Shown: positions 34,261 through 46,247, counted from the first letter of the stretch. The stretch: 64,000 bases of DNA from Adiantum capillus-veneris (GCA_014529385.2 CM043952.1:152239057-152303056); one strand, 5' to 3'. Translations and numbers: made by a program. The notes: generated by a model not told the origin, from the letters alone.

Positions 34261-34391
34261 CAAAGATAATCTATTGCTACTAGATTATAAAGCAAATATT
34301 ACATTCAAACAACGGCTCCTATCTATGGACATTTTATTTGAGGATTACATCCAAACTATAGCATCCACAATCTCATGCCCAACGCCTTCTG

Positions 34392-35015
34392 TTGAAAAGA
34401 AATATCAAAGATATTCACACAAATAATTTCAATCCAACCATTTCAAAGCTTTGGGATGTGAATTTAGATATACAATACATTTTAAATGCACACGGAGCAG
34501 CTACCTATTGCACCTCATATATAACAAAATTTGATAACACACTCATCAAAGCAATCAAAGAACAATTTGACTCTTGCGTTCAAAACAATGCAACTACATT
34601 TGATAGACTTCAGAAAATAGGAAACACAATACTAAACACACAGCAAATAAGCTCACAACAAGCAGTATATATTGCACTTTCTTTACCTCTCTACATCGCA
34701 ACTCGAGAATTTGTATTCATAAACACAAACCCTCCCCACGGAAGAACAATGCTTCTCAAGCAAAAACACCTCCTACAAAACATAGACCCAACTAGTACAG
34801 AAATCTTTTATGCAGCAAGCATAGACAAATACTGTACATGTCCTGCCCAACTCAATGCCATAACATTGGCAAAATTTTCCTCCACATACATCACAACAAG
34901 CAATACATTAAAAAAATATACCAAACCAAAAATTATACGATATGTCAAACATAATGCTACAAAGAACCCATATAATTATTATAGAGAACATGTCTTCTAT
35001 TTCTACCATGGATAA
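34392..35015 (+). pseudogene. Helitron protein, region between Rep and helicase
   Basis: A 207-codon open piece. NPTISKLWDVNLDIQYIL, then AATYCTSYITKFDNTLI, SSQQAVYIALSLPLYIATR and FVFINTNPPHGRTMLL are hallmark blocks of the linker between Rep and PIF1 helicase in plant Helitrons. Codon use is extremely AT-rich. It ends at a stop about 100 bases before the next piece. Confidence 0.75.
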
Positions 35016-35122
35016 ATAATGAAAATCAACATCTAACAAATGGACTCACATGGAAAGATGTATGCAATCAAAATAAACCTATCATTGATACAAAGGAATT
35101 CAAATACAACAAAACCACAATA

Positions 35123-35499
35123 GTGAAAGACAACCTTAACACCAACTCATTAGGCACCAGCTCACCTTTGACATCTACGACAGTATCTAATATTTCCTCC
35201 CATATTCATGTTGACATCACACAAGACCTAAATATGCAACACCGCCAACTACATACACACTCTATACTAGCCATAAAAATACTGCTCCAACCAAACGATA
35301 TTTATTACAAGAGCATTTTGCTGCTTAATGCCCAACAACGGCTAATATTCGATGATATTATGCTGAAAAAAACGTACATTTCTCACAAAACCAATCCACA
35401 TTTTCCTAACTGCTGGCGCAGGAACATGCAAAACGTTCACCCTTCTTTTGATTGTCCAAGGGCTTCTACGTTTCTATAAGCACAAATCGCATTCCAGGC
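35123..35499 (+). pseudogene. Helitron PIF1 helicase, N-terminal part
   Basis: It contains LLNAQQRLIFDDIM (start of PIF1-like helicases). After a frameshift it has a Walker A reading FLTAGAGTCKTFT, in which Cys replaces the second Gly of GxxGxGKT. The frame VQGLLRFYKHKSHSR then runs into the CAGGC target site and is interrupted by element B. Confidence 0.8.
35495..35499. repeat. Target-site duplication (CAGGC), left
   Basis: Matched by CAGGC at 49397-49401 on the far side of element B. Confidence 0.9.
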
Positions 35500-35512
35500 T
35501 GTTAACCAACAA

Positions 35513-35910
35513 GTCAGACAGTAAGTCAGCACTGGGCAAATAGGAGGCTTGGGGACTGCCCAACGCCACCTATCGCTTAGTGTTGACCTTGGTGTAACAG
35601 ACGATGGAGACCCTTTTGGTGAGGTGATTACAATTCCTGCAGAGGAGTCAATACTGGGTGAATAGGAAGCTTGGGGAGTGCCCAACGCCACCTATCACTT
35701 GGTGTTGACCTTGGGGTTAAAGACATTACAAGAGGCAGTAGAGTCAATACTAGGCGAATATGAAGCTTGGGAATTGCCAAACACAACCTATCGCTTGGTG
35801 TTGACCTTGGTGACAGAGACATGACAGGCGGCAGAAAGTCAACACCAGGCGAATAGGAGGCTTGGGGACTGTCCAACGCCACCTATCGCTTGGTGCTGAC
35901 CTTGGCAAAT
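35513..35910. repeat. Four tandem hairpin repeats in LTR B
   Basis: Each 95-130 bp unit has an arm like GTCAACACCAGGCGAATAGG and, about 30 bases on, its near reverse complement CCTATCGCTTGGTGTTGAC. The same four units recur in the 3' LTR (48452-48835) and are absent from LTR A. Confidence 0.85.
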
Positions 35911-36179
35911 AGGCATCGCTACACCCACGGACTTTACATTGTTTTGAGTCCTGGGCAGGGCTTGTCGATCCAATAGAAAAAGGGTAAGAGTGATTGCCGA
36001 TGAGAGGTGCACTCTAATAGGAACATTCAAGGGTTACTTGGCTAAGTATGGGCGCCCAAGTGTGAATGGGGAGAGCTCATATAAAAGTCACCTAAACCTA
36101 AAAATCATTCATTCTCTCATTTGTGCAATTGAAGAGTGCTCTTGCTCCATCTCCGTCTTCTTCTTCTTCTTCATCTCCT

Positions 36180-36210
36180 TGTGTGTGTTTGTGTGTGTGT
36201 GTGTGTGTAT

Positions 36211-36277
<67 letters not shown>
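36180..36277. repeat. Compound (GT)n(GA)n microsatellite in LTR B
   Basis: About 13 GT units with interruptions, then about 33 GA units, preceding GATTGAGCATTGC. Confidence 0.95.
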
Positions 36278-36280
<3 letters not shown>

Positions 36281-36519
36281 TTGAGCATTGCGACGGCGGC
36301 ACGGCGGCGGCAAGGTGGTTGAGCGCGGCATGGCGGTAGCTCCTTCTTCTTCGCGGCGAGGAATCCTCCACGAAGGTGAGCATAGGGTGGTGAGTGACAC
36401 ACCCTTTCGCTCTTGAACTTGCTAGATTAGTCTAGTTGTGTGCTTGGAGCCATTTGTGGCTCGCACACAGTGTATCGACAAGTCCCTTGCATTGACACGT
36501 GCGACAGACGTGCACATTT

Positions 36520-36539
36520 TTGGCACCACTGCCGGGGAA
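36520..36539 (+). promoter_or_regulatory. Primer-binding site of element B (tRNA-Asp-like)
   Basis: TTGGCACCACTGCCGGGGAA, three bases after the LTR end, with the same spacing as in element A. About three differences from the recalled tRNA-Asp complement. Confidence 0.75.
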
Positions 36540-37234
36540 ATGCCTTGCACTAAGCTCGAGTAGCACTCTATGCTATGTTGTGGTGCAATTTCAAATGTAG
36601 GAAAGGTAGATAAGGAAGGTGTGTGTGTTGAGAAGGAGTTGGTTTTGTTGTTGTGTATTGTTTTGTTAATAAGGTGTTGAAAGGTACTGTGTTTTCTCTA
36701 TGATAAGGTGTTGAAATTAAGGTAGTAGATCCATAATGTTAGTTCTTTGTAAAGTACAGTAAATAGTTCTGTTAGCTAATGAGTTGTTGTAATAGTGTGT
36801 TAGTGTGTAACAGTAGCTGTATTAGTTGTAAGTAGGTAGGTTACGTGTGTGTGTGCTCGCGTGCACAGAGCGGTCGCGGTGACAATATTAAAAAATAAAA
36901 TAAAAAAATTAAAGGTAGGAATGGGATCGGGAATATCCCCAGACCCAAGCCCAAACCCAAGCACAAGCTCACGCTCAAGCTCAGGCCTCAGTCCCCCTTT
37001 AAAATTACGTATTTTAGTTTTACGCGTAGGTAAAAATCAACCTTTTTGAGAGCCAACGGAGCTTCGGGTAACCGAACACTGTGCTATAAAGCACACCACA
37101 ACCCCTTGAGTAATATGCTTGTTTCGAGCTATCACACGCTCTAATTAAAAAACCGATCATTAAAAAATATTAAAAAAATGGGTGAAAACGTACGCCTAAA
37201 AAAGTAAGCGGTTAACCTTTGAGGTTATTCGCCG

Positions 37235-38026
37235 ATGCTTGTAGGGTGCCAAAGGCACATGCATCTGCACTCTGGTCGTGTGCTAGAGGCCAAGCAACTA
37301 GAGAGAATTTTGACTTACGCGAGTTCTCAATATCCACCTAATTTAGGTTCCGAGCCCTCGGCGAGGACCCAAGGTAGTACCACTCAGGACCCGCATATTG
37401 CGTCCAGTGACTCTTCCTCTGACTACGATGTCATGGAGGGTTACCCAATGCCTAAACTTGATAGCTCAAGCCAAGACATGCATGCCACGGGCCCACGGTC
37501 TGAGCCGAGCGTGCTTAGTCGCTTGAAGGAAACCTTTAGTAGAGCCACTCGCTCCGAACATGGAGCTAACGATGTAAATGAGGGGGAGGAGATCCCACAA
37601 ATCGTATCAGTAAACATGTTAGGTGTAGCGCACATAACCACTGATGACAAAAGAGAGGCAGACCTACCTAAGAGTGAAACTGAGGATACCTCAAGGGATT
37701 CTGACCAACACACCTCATAAATGGAATCTCAGGGAGAGATTGATTCAGGGCTAGAGGAAATGACCAATGAATCAAGTCAAGAAACTAAACACTCAAGGCC
37801 TAGTACAACAGCCTATGGTGACTTATCCGAGAGTGAAGAGGGTACAAGCGAAGACATATCGAGCGGGTCTGATTCAAACATAGCCCAAAATCGCAACCTC
37901 AGCAAGAAAAGAAGGTCATACAAGAGAGGACGATATCGAGAAAATGTGCGTGCTAGAATAAATCAAAATAAAGCAGCCAAAGAACAGGCAGAGCTTAAAA
38001 AGATCCAAGCGAGAGTTGAGGCTTGA
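37235..38026 (+). pseudogene. Gag N-terminal remnant of element B
   Basis: The first 161-codon frame shares HLHSGRVLEA, TQDPHIASSDSSSDY and VMEGYPMPK with the gag of element A. It continues, after a stop at about 37718, in a second 101-codon frame. That frame is acidic, then basic (NLSKKRRSYKRGRYRENVRA), and again stops before the protease. The gag core domain and zinc knuckle present in element A are missing, so this gag could not assemble on its own. Confidence 0.8.
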
Positions 38027-38110
38027 GAAAGACAACAACGTCTAAGATGCCAACGAGAGGCCAACCTTGGAGTTACACACGCATTCCACGTTGAAACCGA
38101 CGAGGATTGG

Positions 38111-38769
38111 TTGGACTTTGACACACCTCTACGATACCCTATTGAGCTAAGCAGTGCCTATGGAAAAGTGCTATATAACACCTTATTGGACACGGGTGCT
38201 AAGTATAATTTGTTATCTTATGGAGTTTGGTGTCAGTTAGGGAAGCCACCTCTATCTGAGGGTATTATCCAAGTCAAGGGTGTCAACAAGAAAAAACTAT
38301 GGTTTTTGGAATCTGGCACACTTCTGTCAGTTATGACAATGGGGTTGTAGCTCAAGACTTTTTGGTCATGCCTGCTAGAACTATGGAGGGTAATATAAAC
38401 CTAGGACGCACGTGGATGATAGCTACGAAATGCACTATTGATTGGGGGACAGGGGGTGTCGCAACGCAGAAACCAACTCTTAGCACTGCCACTCAAGCCA
38501 TAGTCCCTGAGATATTGTCTCTTAAGGAAATAAAACCCAAAACATTGCATGTCCAAGAGGTTGAACCATATGTCCCCACAGTCCAACTCTCTAGAGATTC
38601 AACTGATGTAGTTGAAATAAAACTTGAGACACATAAGACCCATCCCAATATAACAAATAAAACATACAAGTGGGTCCCTAAAGCTTCTTTAGCGACCATG
38701 GTTGATGATAAAAAACAGAAGCCTTGTAAGAAATGTCCCACTCGCCTCAAAAAATGTAAGGAAAAGTGA
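38111..38769 (+). pseudogene. Retropepsin (aspartic protease) remnant of element B
   Basis: It shows LLDTGAKYNLLS, with an intact D-T-G triad, then a flap-like region and, in a second overlapping frame from about 38299, NGVVAQDFLVMPA and LGRTWMIATKCTIDW (the conserved late protease segment). A frameshift near 38300 breaks it. Retropepsins cleave the gag-pol polyprotein. No RT follows; a repeated IWVPKRR / WVPKKE motif region (38770-38980) follows instead. Confidence 0.75.
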
Positions 38770-38790
38770 CAGTGGATTCCTAAACGACTA

Positions 38791-38980
38791 TTGGAAGCCC
38801 AAGGCTACTATCAAGGAAATGATCAAATCTGGGTGCCAAAACGTAGATTGTGTTCTTACCTGTCACCTGATCCATGTGCGTCCAATCTTGTAGCTCCAAA
38901 ACAAATTGACAATCGTGGAAAGAAAACAATCACAGAATGCTACACACCCGCTCCAGATATAGTTTGGGTACCGAAGAAAG
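38791..38980 (+). pseudogene. Element B frame interrupted by the copia insertion, left part
   Basis: A plus-strand frame with DQIWVPKRRL and PDIVWVPKKE ends at the insertion site. The same frame resumes at 46466. I do not recognise the protein; its W-V-P-K repeats also occur at 38660 (YKWVPKAS). Confidence 0.5.
38976..38980. repeat. Target-site duplication (GAAAG), left
   Basis: Matched by GAAAG at 46466-46470 beyond the copia element. Confidence 0.85.
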
Positions 38981-39187
38981 AGTTGAGTGCGCGTGTGCGT
39001 GTACGGAGTGTGTGCAAGAGAGAGGAAGAAGAGAAATGGGAAAGGGGGAGATGCACATGTAGCTTGTGTTGGGTTAGTGGAGAAGAAAGAGAAGAGTCAA
39101 CTCTACCTCTTTTTCTCCCTATATTGATTAGGTGAAATCAAGTGTACAAGGGTGGTTTCCCACGGCCACTCGGCCTACACCCCAACA
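38981..39187 (-). repeat. 3' LTR of the copia element
   Basis: 207 bp; on the minus strand it starts TGTTGGGG and ends CACTCAACT. The GAAAG duplication places the end at CAACT rather than at the CA six bases inside. Confidence 0.85.
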
Positions 39188-39289
39188 ACCTCCCACTTGA
39201 AGGTCATGGTGGCCATTAGTGGCATTAGTATAGTTAGTCTATACCAAATTGATGAAGCATTGCCGAGGCTTCATCCTACACCCATAAGT

Positions 39290-40773
39290 TCTATACAATG
39301 TGTAAATCGCTCCGAGGCTAGGCTCTTTGTGAGAGCATCTGCGGGGTTGTTGTCAGTGTGAACCTTGACAAGCTCGATACGCTTGCCATCCAATGCATCT
39401 CATATGACATGGTATCTGACCTCTATGTGTTTCGACTTTGAGTGAAACACTGGATTCTTTGCCAAAGCAATGGCACTCTGACTATCACAATGTAGTACTA
39501 GAACCTCGTGAACGCCTAAATCTCCCACTAGACGAGCCAACCATATGGCTTCCTTGCTGGTGTCAGACGCAGCAACATATTCTGCCTCAGTGGTAGATGA
39601 AGACGTGCAATCTTGGAGACACGATCTCCAAGAGATAGCTGCTCCAGCAAACATGAACACATAGCCAGATGTGGATCTTCTACGATCCACGCAACCCGCA
39701 TAATCCGCATCCGTGTAACCTACAATAGATGCATCACTGTTTCCAAAGCGTAAACACTTGCTAGCTGTACCTTTCAAATATCTGAGGATTTTCTTCACTG
39801 CTTCCCAATGCTTCTTGCCAGGGTTTGCCATGTACCTACTAACCACTCCCACTGCATGTGCAATGTCTGGTCTTGTGGCTACCATAGCGTACATCAAACT
39901 GCCAACTGCTGAAGAATATGGTACTTTCGCCATTTCCTCTTTCTCAGCCACTGTCTTGGGAGAGTCTTCCTTGCTAAGTTTGGAGTATGCTTGCATTGGG
40001 GTACTCAATGACTTCCCTCCCTGCATACTAAAACGTTGCAAGACTTTGTGAATGTACTTTTCTTGAGATAATTCAAGAATTCCACGTTGCCTGTCTCTCT
40101 TGATGTGCATACCAAGAAAGTGATTGACATCTCCCAAATCCTTCATGGAAAACTGAGTGCTTAGCATCTGTTTCAACTGATTGATTTCATCAATTGATTT
40201 GCCTGCGATAAGCATATCATCTACATACAAGAGCAAGATGATTAAAGAACCATCGTTCAACCTTTTTGTGTATAAGTAGTGATCCTCTTTACTTATAATG
40301 TAACCCTGAGACTGCATGAATTTGTCGAATTTTTGATACCATTGCCTTGAACCTTGCTTGAGGCCATAGAGTGCCTTTTTCAGTCTACAGACCAATTCTG
40401 TCCTCGTTGGTTTTTGGGTTTCACATATGAATCCCTCTGGTTGTTTCATGTAGACATCTTCATCTAGATCCCCGTGAAGAAATGCTGTGTTCACATCCAT
40501 TTGGACAAGTTCCATGTCCTGGATAGCAACCAAGCCAAGCACGGTGCGAAGTGTAGTCATCTTGACTACTGGAGAGAAAATCTCATCAAAATCCACACCT
40601 TTTTGCTGCTTGAAACCCTTGGCAACTAGACGAGCCTTGTATCTAGGCTCGGGATCTTCCGATGTATACTTCTTCTTGTATACCCACTTGCAAGGTAAAG
40701 TATTTTTGCCTTTTGGTAATTCAACCAAATCCCATGTCTCATTAGCCACAATCGAATTGGTTTCTGATTGCAT
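39290..40773 (-). pseudogene. Copia reverse transcriptase and RNase H
   Basis: A 457-codon open frame (40773-39400) continues past one TGA to about 39290. RT blocks: ETWDLVELP, WVYKKKY, KARLVAKGF, FSPVVKMTTLR, QMDVNTAFLHGDL, ALYGLKQGSRQWY and the catalytic LLLYVDDMLIAG. RNase H: GYTDADYAGCVDRRRSTSGY, STTEAEYVAASD, and SKHIEVRYHVI then TGA, where CGA (Arg) would be expected. A DNNPADALTK block follows the stop. The start ATG comes just after a TAG that replaces the expected Gln in W-E-Q-A-M. RT copies element RNA into DNA in virus-like particles. Confidence 0.95.
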
Positions 40774-40918
40774 AGCCTACTCCCACTTAACGCTATCCTC
40801 CATTTGTATAGCTTCTTTGTAGTAGGTTGGCCATCCACTGTCAGTGACCAAAATGTGGTGTAAATCGCTCGGGCGCACGTGATACTCTCTCAGAGCGTCT
40901 CAGTGTCTGACTGCTGGA

Positions 40919-41782
40919 CTATGCTCTCTCCGGAGCAATAGTAGTATCTTGCACTTGAGGAGTAGGTGCAACACTACTGAACTGAGTTGGTTCGGAGGCT
41001 ACATCCTCAAAACGAACACGTCTGTACTCAACATCTTTGATGGGCTTCTTGTGAATTTTTGATTCATTGAAAATCACATGTGAGCTATGAATGACTTTGT
41101 TTGATTCTGGGTGCCAGAGACGATATCCCATCTCTCCGTTTGCACCATAGCCAATAAAGATGCATTTGTGTGATCTGGGATGTAACTTCCGACAAAGTTC
41201 TTTGGGCACATGTGCATATGCCTCACATCCAAATACACGTAGATGCTCATAGCTTGGCCTTTTGCCAGTCCATAATTCCTCTGGAATTTTGAAATTCAAA
41301 GGAGAACTAGGTGACCTGTTGATGATGTGCACTGCTGTCAGAACAGCTTCCCCCCAAAATTTGGGAGTAAGCTTCGCCATAGACATCATAGAGACAACTC
41401 GCTCTTGAATTGTACGATTCATTCTTTCAGCTATCCCATTTTGTGCAGGTGTGTATGGAGCAGTAAACTGCCGCCGAATGCCTCTTCTATTGCAAAAATC
41501 CTTGAACTTTGTGGAGACGTATTCTCCACCATTGTCCGTGTGAAAAGCTTAGAGCTTTGTTCCTGATTGGTTCTCAACCATGGCGAGGAATTTTTGGAAT
41601 GTCGGAAAAACTTCTTCCTTACGCTTAAGGAGATACACCCACACCTTTCTGGTAGAATCATCTATGAATGTGAGAAAGTAGTTTGCCGCCCCTAGAGTTT
41701 TATGTGGCATTGGACCACACAAATCACTGTGCACCAAGTCTAGAGGTTCGCCTAGTTTCTTATTCAATGGCGAAGATGTCAA
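40919..41782 (-). pseudogene. Copia integrase core
   Basis: The minus strand gives LDLVHSDLCGPMP (first catalytic Asp), TFIDDSTRKVWVYLLK, then a TAA, then AFHTDNGGEYVS (second Asp), YTPAQNGIAERMN (catalytic Glu), FWGEAVLTAVHIINR and EELWTGKRPSYEHLRVFGC. All three D, D, E residues are visible. A TAG ends the frame at 40919 where Gln is expected (PERA*SSSQ). Downstream a frameshift near 40870 precedes the RT. Confidence 0.9.
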
Positions 41783-41788
41783 TCTAGT

Positions 41789-43345
41789 CTATTTTCCATA
41801 CAGACAATGCTCACACAATGGAAAGTCCGTGTAATCTAACACAGGTAAGTAGCCAAAACGCTGAAGTGTTTTCATTCCCTTTTGGCTAATATGCCCTAGC
41901 CTGCTATGCCACAACTCAGGAGACGGCAGCTCAGCAACATAGATAGAGTGTTCGTCAACACTCGAAACAAACAAAGAGTACAGGGATCCGTTTTTATTGC
42001 CTTTCATCATGATAAGGTTGTTCTTGCGGATCATCCAAGAACGATTACCAAAAACTGTAGTGTAGCCAAGATCATCCAATTGCTCTATAGAAAGCAAGCT
42101 TTTCGTAAGCTTGGGCACATGTCTGACATTCTGCAGCACAAAAGTAGTGCCATTATGCATCTGAAGTTTCACATCACCAATGCCAATAATGTCAAGCTCA
42201 TAGGAATCACCAAGCTTGACTATTCCATGCATGGATGCATAAGAGGAAAACCACTCTCTATGCGGCGTGACATGAAAACTTGCACCAGAATCAAGGATCC
42301 AATTCTGTGCATAACCCTCATCCTGTGCAACCAAAGCATCTGGAGTGAGATCTGAAGTGAAAATGAGAACATCTGAGGCATTTGTTGTCACCTCGGCATG
42401 AATCTCTGTGGGCATAATGAGCATCACTGGAGGAGGAGCATCCTCTACTGCAGTGGTAGGCATGGGAGACTCAACAATATTGAGCTCCTCAATCTTTACT
42501 GTAATTTTGCCTTTGCCACAATTATCCTTTTGCATGTTTTTCTGATCTCTTAGGAAACTGCGACAATCCTTTTTGTAATGACCCTTCTTGTGGCAATAGT
42601 AACACTCGACATTTTTGGCATTGCGGTCTCTACTTTGGTTCCTGTGTCTGCTAGGACTACGAGGATTTCGCTCTCTACTTTTGCTTTTGTATTTGTTCCT
42701 GTCACGGCCTCTTGCCTTTGTTGAACTGCCAGCCATATATGCATCTCCATGACTAGCATTATCGAGAGATTTACGACGAATCTCTTCAATGAGCAACGCA
42801 TCTGTGACAGCATTGAACTCTAACTTGCCATTTGGAGCTGAATTGCTAATGGCTGTGCAAAAGATATCCCATGAACTGGGTAGAGAGCATAACAAGAAGA
42901 TAGATTTGAGTTCATCGTCAAACTCCTTAAAGCCCTGAGATGTCAGCTGACTGAACAAGGAGTTGAACTCATTTAAATGACTGGAAAGTGTGCTACCTTC
43001 TTTCATGTTGAGCTTCATAAGCTTTTTCATGAGAAACACTTTGTTGGATGCACTTTTGCTCTCTCATGCTGAACATAAGCTATCCCAGAGTTCCTTGGTT
43101 GTTTTCTTCCCTATGATAGTGAAGAAGATTGACTCGGCTAGATGTAGACGTATTGTAGCCATGGCTTTTGCATCCAAAAGCTCCCATTGAGCTTGTGTAT
43201 AATCATCATCCTTTGCGCGCTCTTTCAACGGTTCTGAGAGGCCTTTGTTTATCAAAACATCTTTCATGCGCTCTTTCCACATGGTGAAGTTGCTGCCATC
43301 GAACTTCCGAATGAAATACTCCTCCTTTTCTGAAGAGGAAGCCAT
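41789..43345 (-). pseudogene. Copia gag, zinc knuckle, protease and pre-integrase domain
   Basis: It starts MASSSEKEEYFIRKFDGSNF. One in-frame TGA near 43062 splits the gag; the frame is otherwise open to a TAG at 41789. Residue landmarks: copia gag (TRLHLAESIFF-like helices), then LSSHLNEFNSLFSQL, zinc knuckle CYYCHKKGHYKKDC (intact CCHC), protease WILDSGASFHVTPH (D-S-G triad), and the GAG-pre-integrase block LWHSRLGHISQKGM with CEHCLYGK. Domain order PR before IN before RT identifies Ty1/copia. Confidence 0.95.
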
Positions 43346-44175
43346 CGCTGATAAGAGGGTTTGAGAGGTGCCAAACTATGGTGAGAAGCTGTAGAAATTT
43401 GGGCAGAGTAACGTTTGTATCAGGAGTTAAATCTCAACCGAAATAGACTCAAAAGTGCCAACAATGGAAGTCACGACTCGCTTGAAGTAAATCCGGCAGA
43501 GTTTCCTTTGTATGAGGAGTCAAAACTCAACTCAAAATGCATATAAATGTGCCAATTGCACTAACTGGGCATCTGCTGCACAAAACAACTGCTATGTGAG
43601 TGCCAACTCGGTGTCAAAAGCATAAATAACCGTCCAGATACATATCCTATGGCGAGGGTATCGAAAAGGGGAACTCCAGCTACCTGTATCACCGAAGGTG
43701 TCTCAACATTCGAGCACACCCCAGCTCAAAGAAAACCTCACGCTATCGACCCTCCAAAGGTTAATGCAGACACAAATGGACTAGCCACAGTCTCAGAAAG
43801 GGCTCTTCCGGTCCGAGTCTCAGAAACGGCAGGGAAAAACTGCCAAAATAGCCAAAAATGGCTCCACACGTAGTACAGTGGGCAGTGTCCGCAACTCAAC
43901 GTACATGAGTAAAATCGTGCTCAAACAGAACTGCTGCATGGAGTGAAAGTGATCCCTGCGGGGATATCTTCTCTCAAAAGAGCTCAGTAGCACTATGTGT
44001 GCTTACAACAAAATGCATCTGTCAACGCATGTGTCCGCAGAGAATCTGCTGTCGAAATGACTACCAAATCGCCTGTGAAAGCACTGTGTCTGGTAACCTG
44101 GAGAATCTGTGAGTGAATGGGCTGGAAAAACCCCCTGTAGCCTGTAACCTGCGTGTCGGTGTCGCTATGTGCCGA

Positions 44176-44212
44176 TTTCTGCCGCCGGGCAGAAATATGC
44201 TAGTCGAATAGC
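44176..44212. repeat. Hairpin pair, copy 1
   Basis: TTTCTGCC-GCCG-GGCAGAAA (44176-44195) followed by GCTA-GTCGAA-TAGC (44199-44212). Copy 2 is at 44451-44487. Confidence 0.9.
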
Positions 44213-44450
44213 CGCCAAGGTGTCGTATCCGTAAACTGTGTCGTACAGGGCGATCGGTGCACTCGGTGCCGATGTCGGGTGTTATTCCTCTATGATAGAG
44301 GTACCTCACCCGCACACGTCGCAAGCACGGTCGTCAATCGCGAGAACACGCTCGTGTGGGGAAGCGCCCGGTGTCTAGGTCGGATGTCGGAGATCCGCCG
44401 CAATGAGGAATGTCGAGACGGTGCGCATGCGGTGTCGATGTCGATGTCGC

Positions 44451-44487
44451 CTTCCGCCGCCGGGCGGAAGTGGCTAGCCGAGTAGCC
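44451..44487. repeat. Hairpin pair, copy 2
   Basis: CTTCCGCC-GCCG-GGCGGAAG (44451-44470) followed by GGCTA-GCCGAG-TAGCC (44472-44487). Differences from copy 1 in the first stem are paired on both arms. Confidence 0.9.
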
Positions 44488-46247
44488 GTAAAACGCCAAT
44501 GCTCGAGCGGCCAGTACCGAGTCGTATCGGTATCGATCGCAGATCTTGGTAGGTCTGTAAAGATTGCTCTCAACTTGTTGGACTCGGTTGCTTGTTACGT
44601 TCGCAAGCACGGTGTCAAGCTCCCTCTCTCACTCTCTCTCTCGCTCTCTTTTGTAGCTCTGCTGAATCCTAGGTCCAAGCCGGGTCAAGGCTGTAGTCGG
44701 CGGGAAATGATCGGGTTGTCGAGGGCGTTGGGCGGGAATAGCCCCTTGCACACAAAGAAGTTTTATGGCTTTTAAAAAAAATCGATTTTTTTTTTAATCT
44801 TTACTGCTGAGTCTTCTGTGGCAGTGCTGACGAGCAAGCACACACAGTGAGTGTGTGTGTGTGCACTGTGTGTGTGTGTGTGTGTGTGTGTAACACACCA
44901 CAAGCTTGCCAATGCCTGCTCGTCAACACAGTCCAGCGCTGCTAGATGCTCTGCAAAACACTGCCCGCTATGGATTCGACTGTTGCTCGATGGAGCCCTC
45001 CCTGCTCGAGTTTGCTGCCCCTTTCACTCCTGCTTGCAATTTGCTGCTACAACTTTCTAAAGCTTTCGATAGTGCTTGCACACACATCGATTTTCTTGCT
45101 TGACTTCAAGCTCTCAAAAGCTCTATTTGCATTCCCTTGACCTCACAACACTGTCCGGTTTGACCCTCAGAAAACACTACTTCATTAATCACCCCCACAC
45201 AGGATCTGATCATGGTCAGCCAAACTCGATTAGCTTTCAATCTACCCGATTTGCTGTCTTGCAAGCTCTCAGAAATCCTTCCTCGATTCTCTGCTCGATT
45301 TCCTGAGCTTTACTTGTTGATGAGATCCTGGACTCTGCTCGTTTGCAGCCATCATTGCTTCTACTGCTCTGCAAATCCCCCCAAATGGGCTCACTATTCT
45401 CTTGTTGCACCCGATTCTACAGGGCTTCCAAAACTCCCAAAGACTCCAAGCAAGTTTCCATTCAAGCACTTGATTCTTTTCATGCTCTTCCAGCCAATTT
45501 CCTCTTGCAAGCCTTCAAGCTCCAAATTTCTGCTTTCAAAGTCGAGCTTCCAGCTTCTGCTGTACCTCGATCTCTCTCTCTCTCTCTCTCCTCTCAAACT
45601 TCTCTCCTCCTGCTCGGAGCTCTGGCTGCCTTTGTTGCTCACGGGCCTGGCTGTCTTGAAATACTCGTGCGCCCCTCGATTTTGATTGATTGCAGCTCTC
45701 TCAAGCCTTGCTTGTCTACCCGAATTTCTCTCACTCTGCTTCTACTTCAATGTGTGTGTGTGTCTTGATCTCTGCTCAGATCTGCAACCTAATTCTATCC
45801 TCACTGTCTGCTCCTTTTCTCAAGTTTGCAAGCCTTTCAATGGCTTGCTTCTTTTGCCTGACTGCACCCAATGCTCTCGTTGCTTTCCAAGCATTGCTTC
45901 AATCAAGCTCTCTTATACACACACAAGGTGCCGATCTTGCTTTGTTGCCCCCAAGCTATGAAGCTCTACAATCTCTGCCAACTCCAAACTTCAAGATCTT
46001 GACTCTGTGCTTGTAGAGATTTTCAAAAAAAAAAACTCCAAGATTCCACAAAGCCAAGGAGGGGCTGTGTGTGCGAGGTAGCTTGGAACCGCCAAGATCC
46101 GAGATCTCCTCCGATGCGGCTCCGCCTTGCTTGACCTTCCACCGCCGAGCTCAAGTACGAGTTTCTACCTCCGCCATAGCCGGCGAGCTCCGTTGCTTTC
46201 GAGTCGATCGTCAGAGAGCGGTTGCGCGGGTGGTTCTCCGCCGTAGC

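Larger units (their letters stand above)
35500..36516 (+). repeat. 5' LTR of element B
   Basis: 1017 bp, TGTTAACC...GTGCACA. Four tandem hairpin-bearing repeats occupy 35513-35910. A GT/GA compound microsatellite (36180-36277) and a GC-rich block (GACGGCGGCACGGCGGCGG) follow. Confidence 0.9.

Noticed and set aside
45212-45768. Overlapping plus-strand frames of 140-157 codons in the copia leader
   Set aside because: Leu/Ser-rich with CT-tract translation, no homology, antisense to the element; chance frames in a GC-richer stretch.
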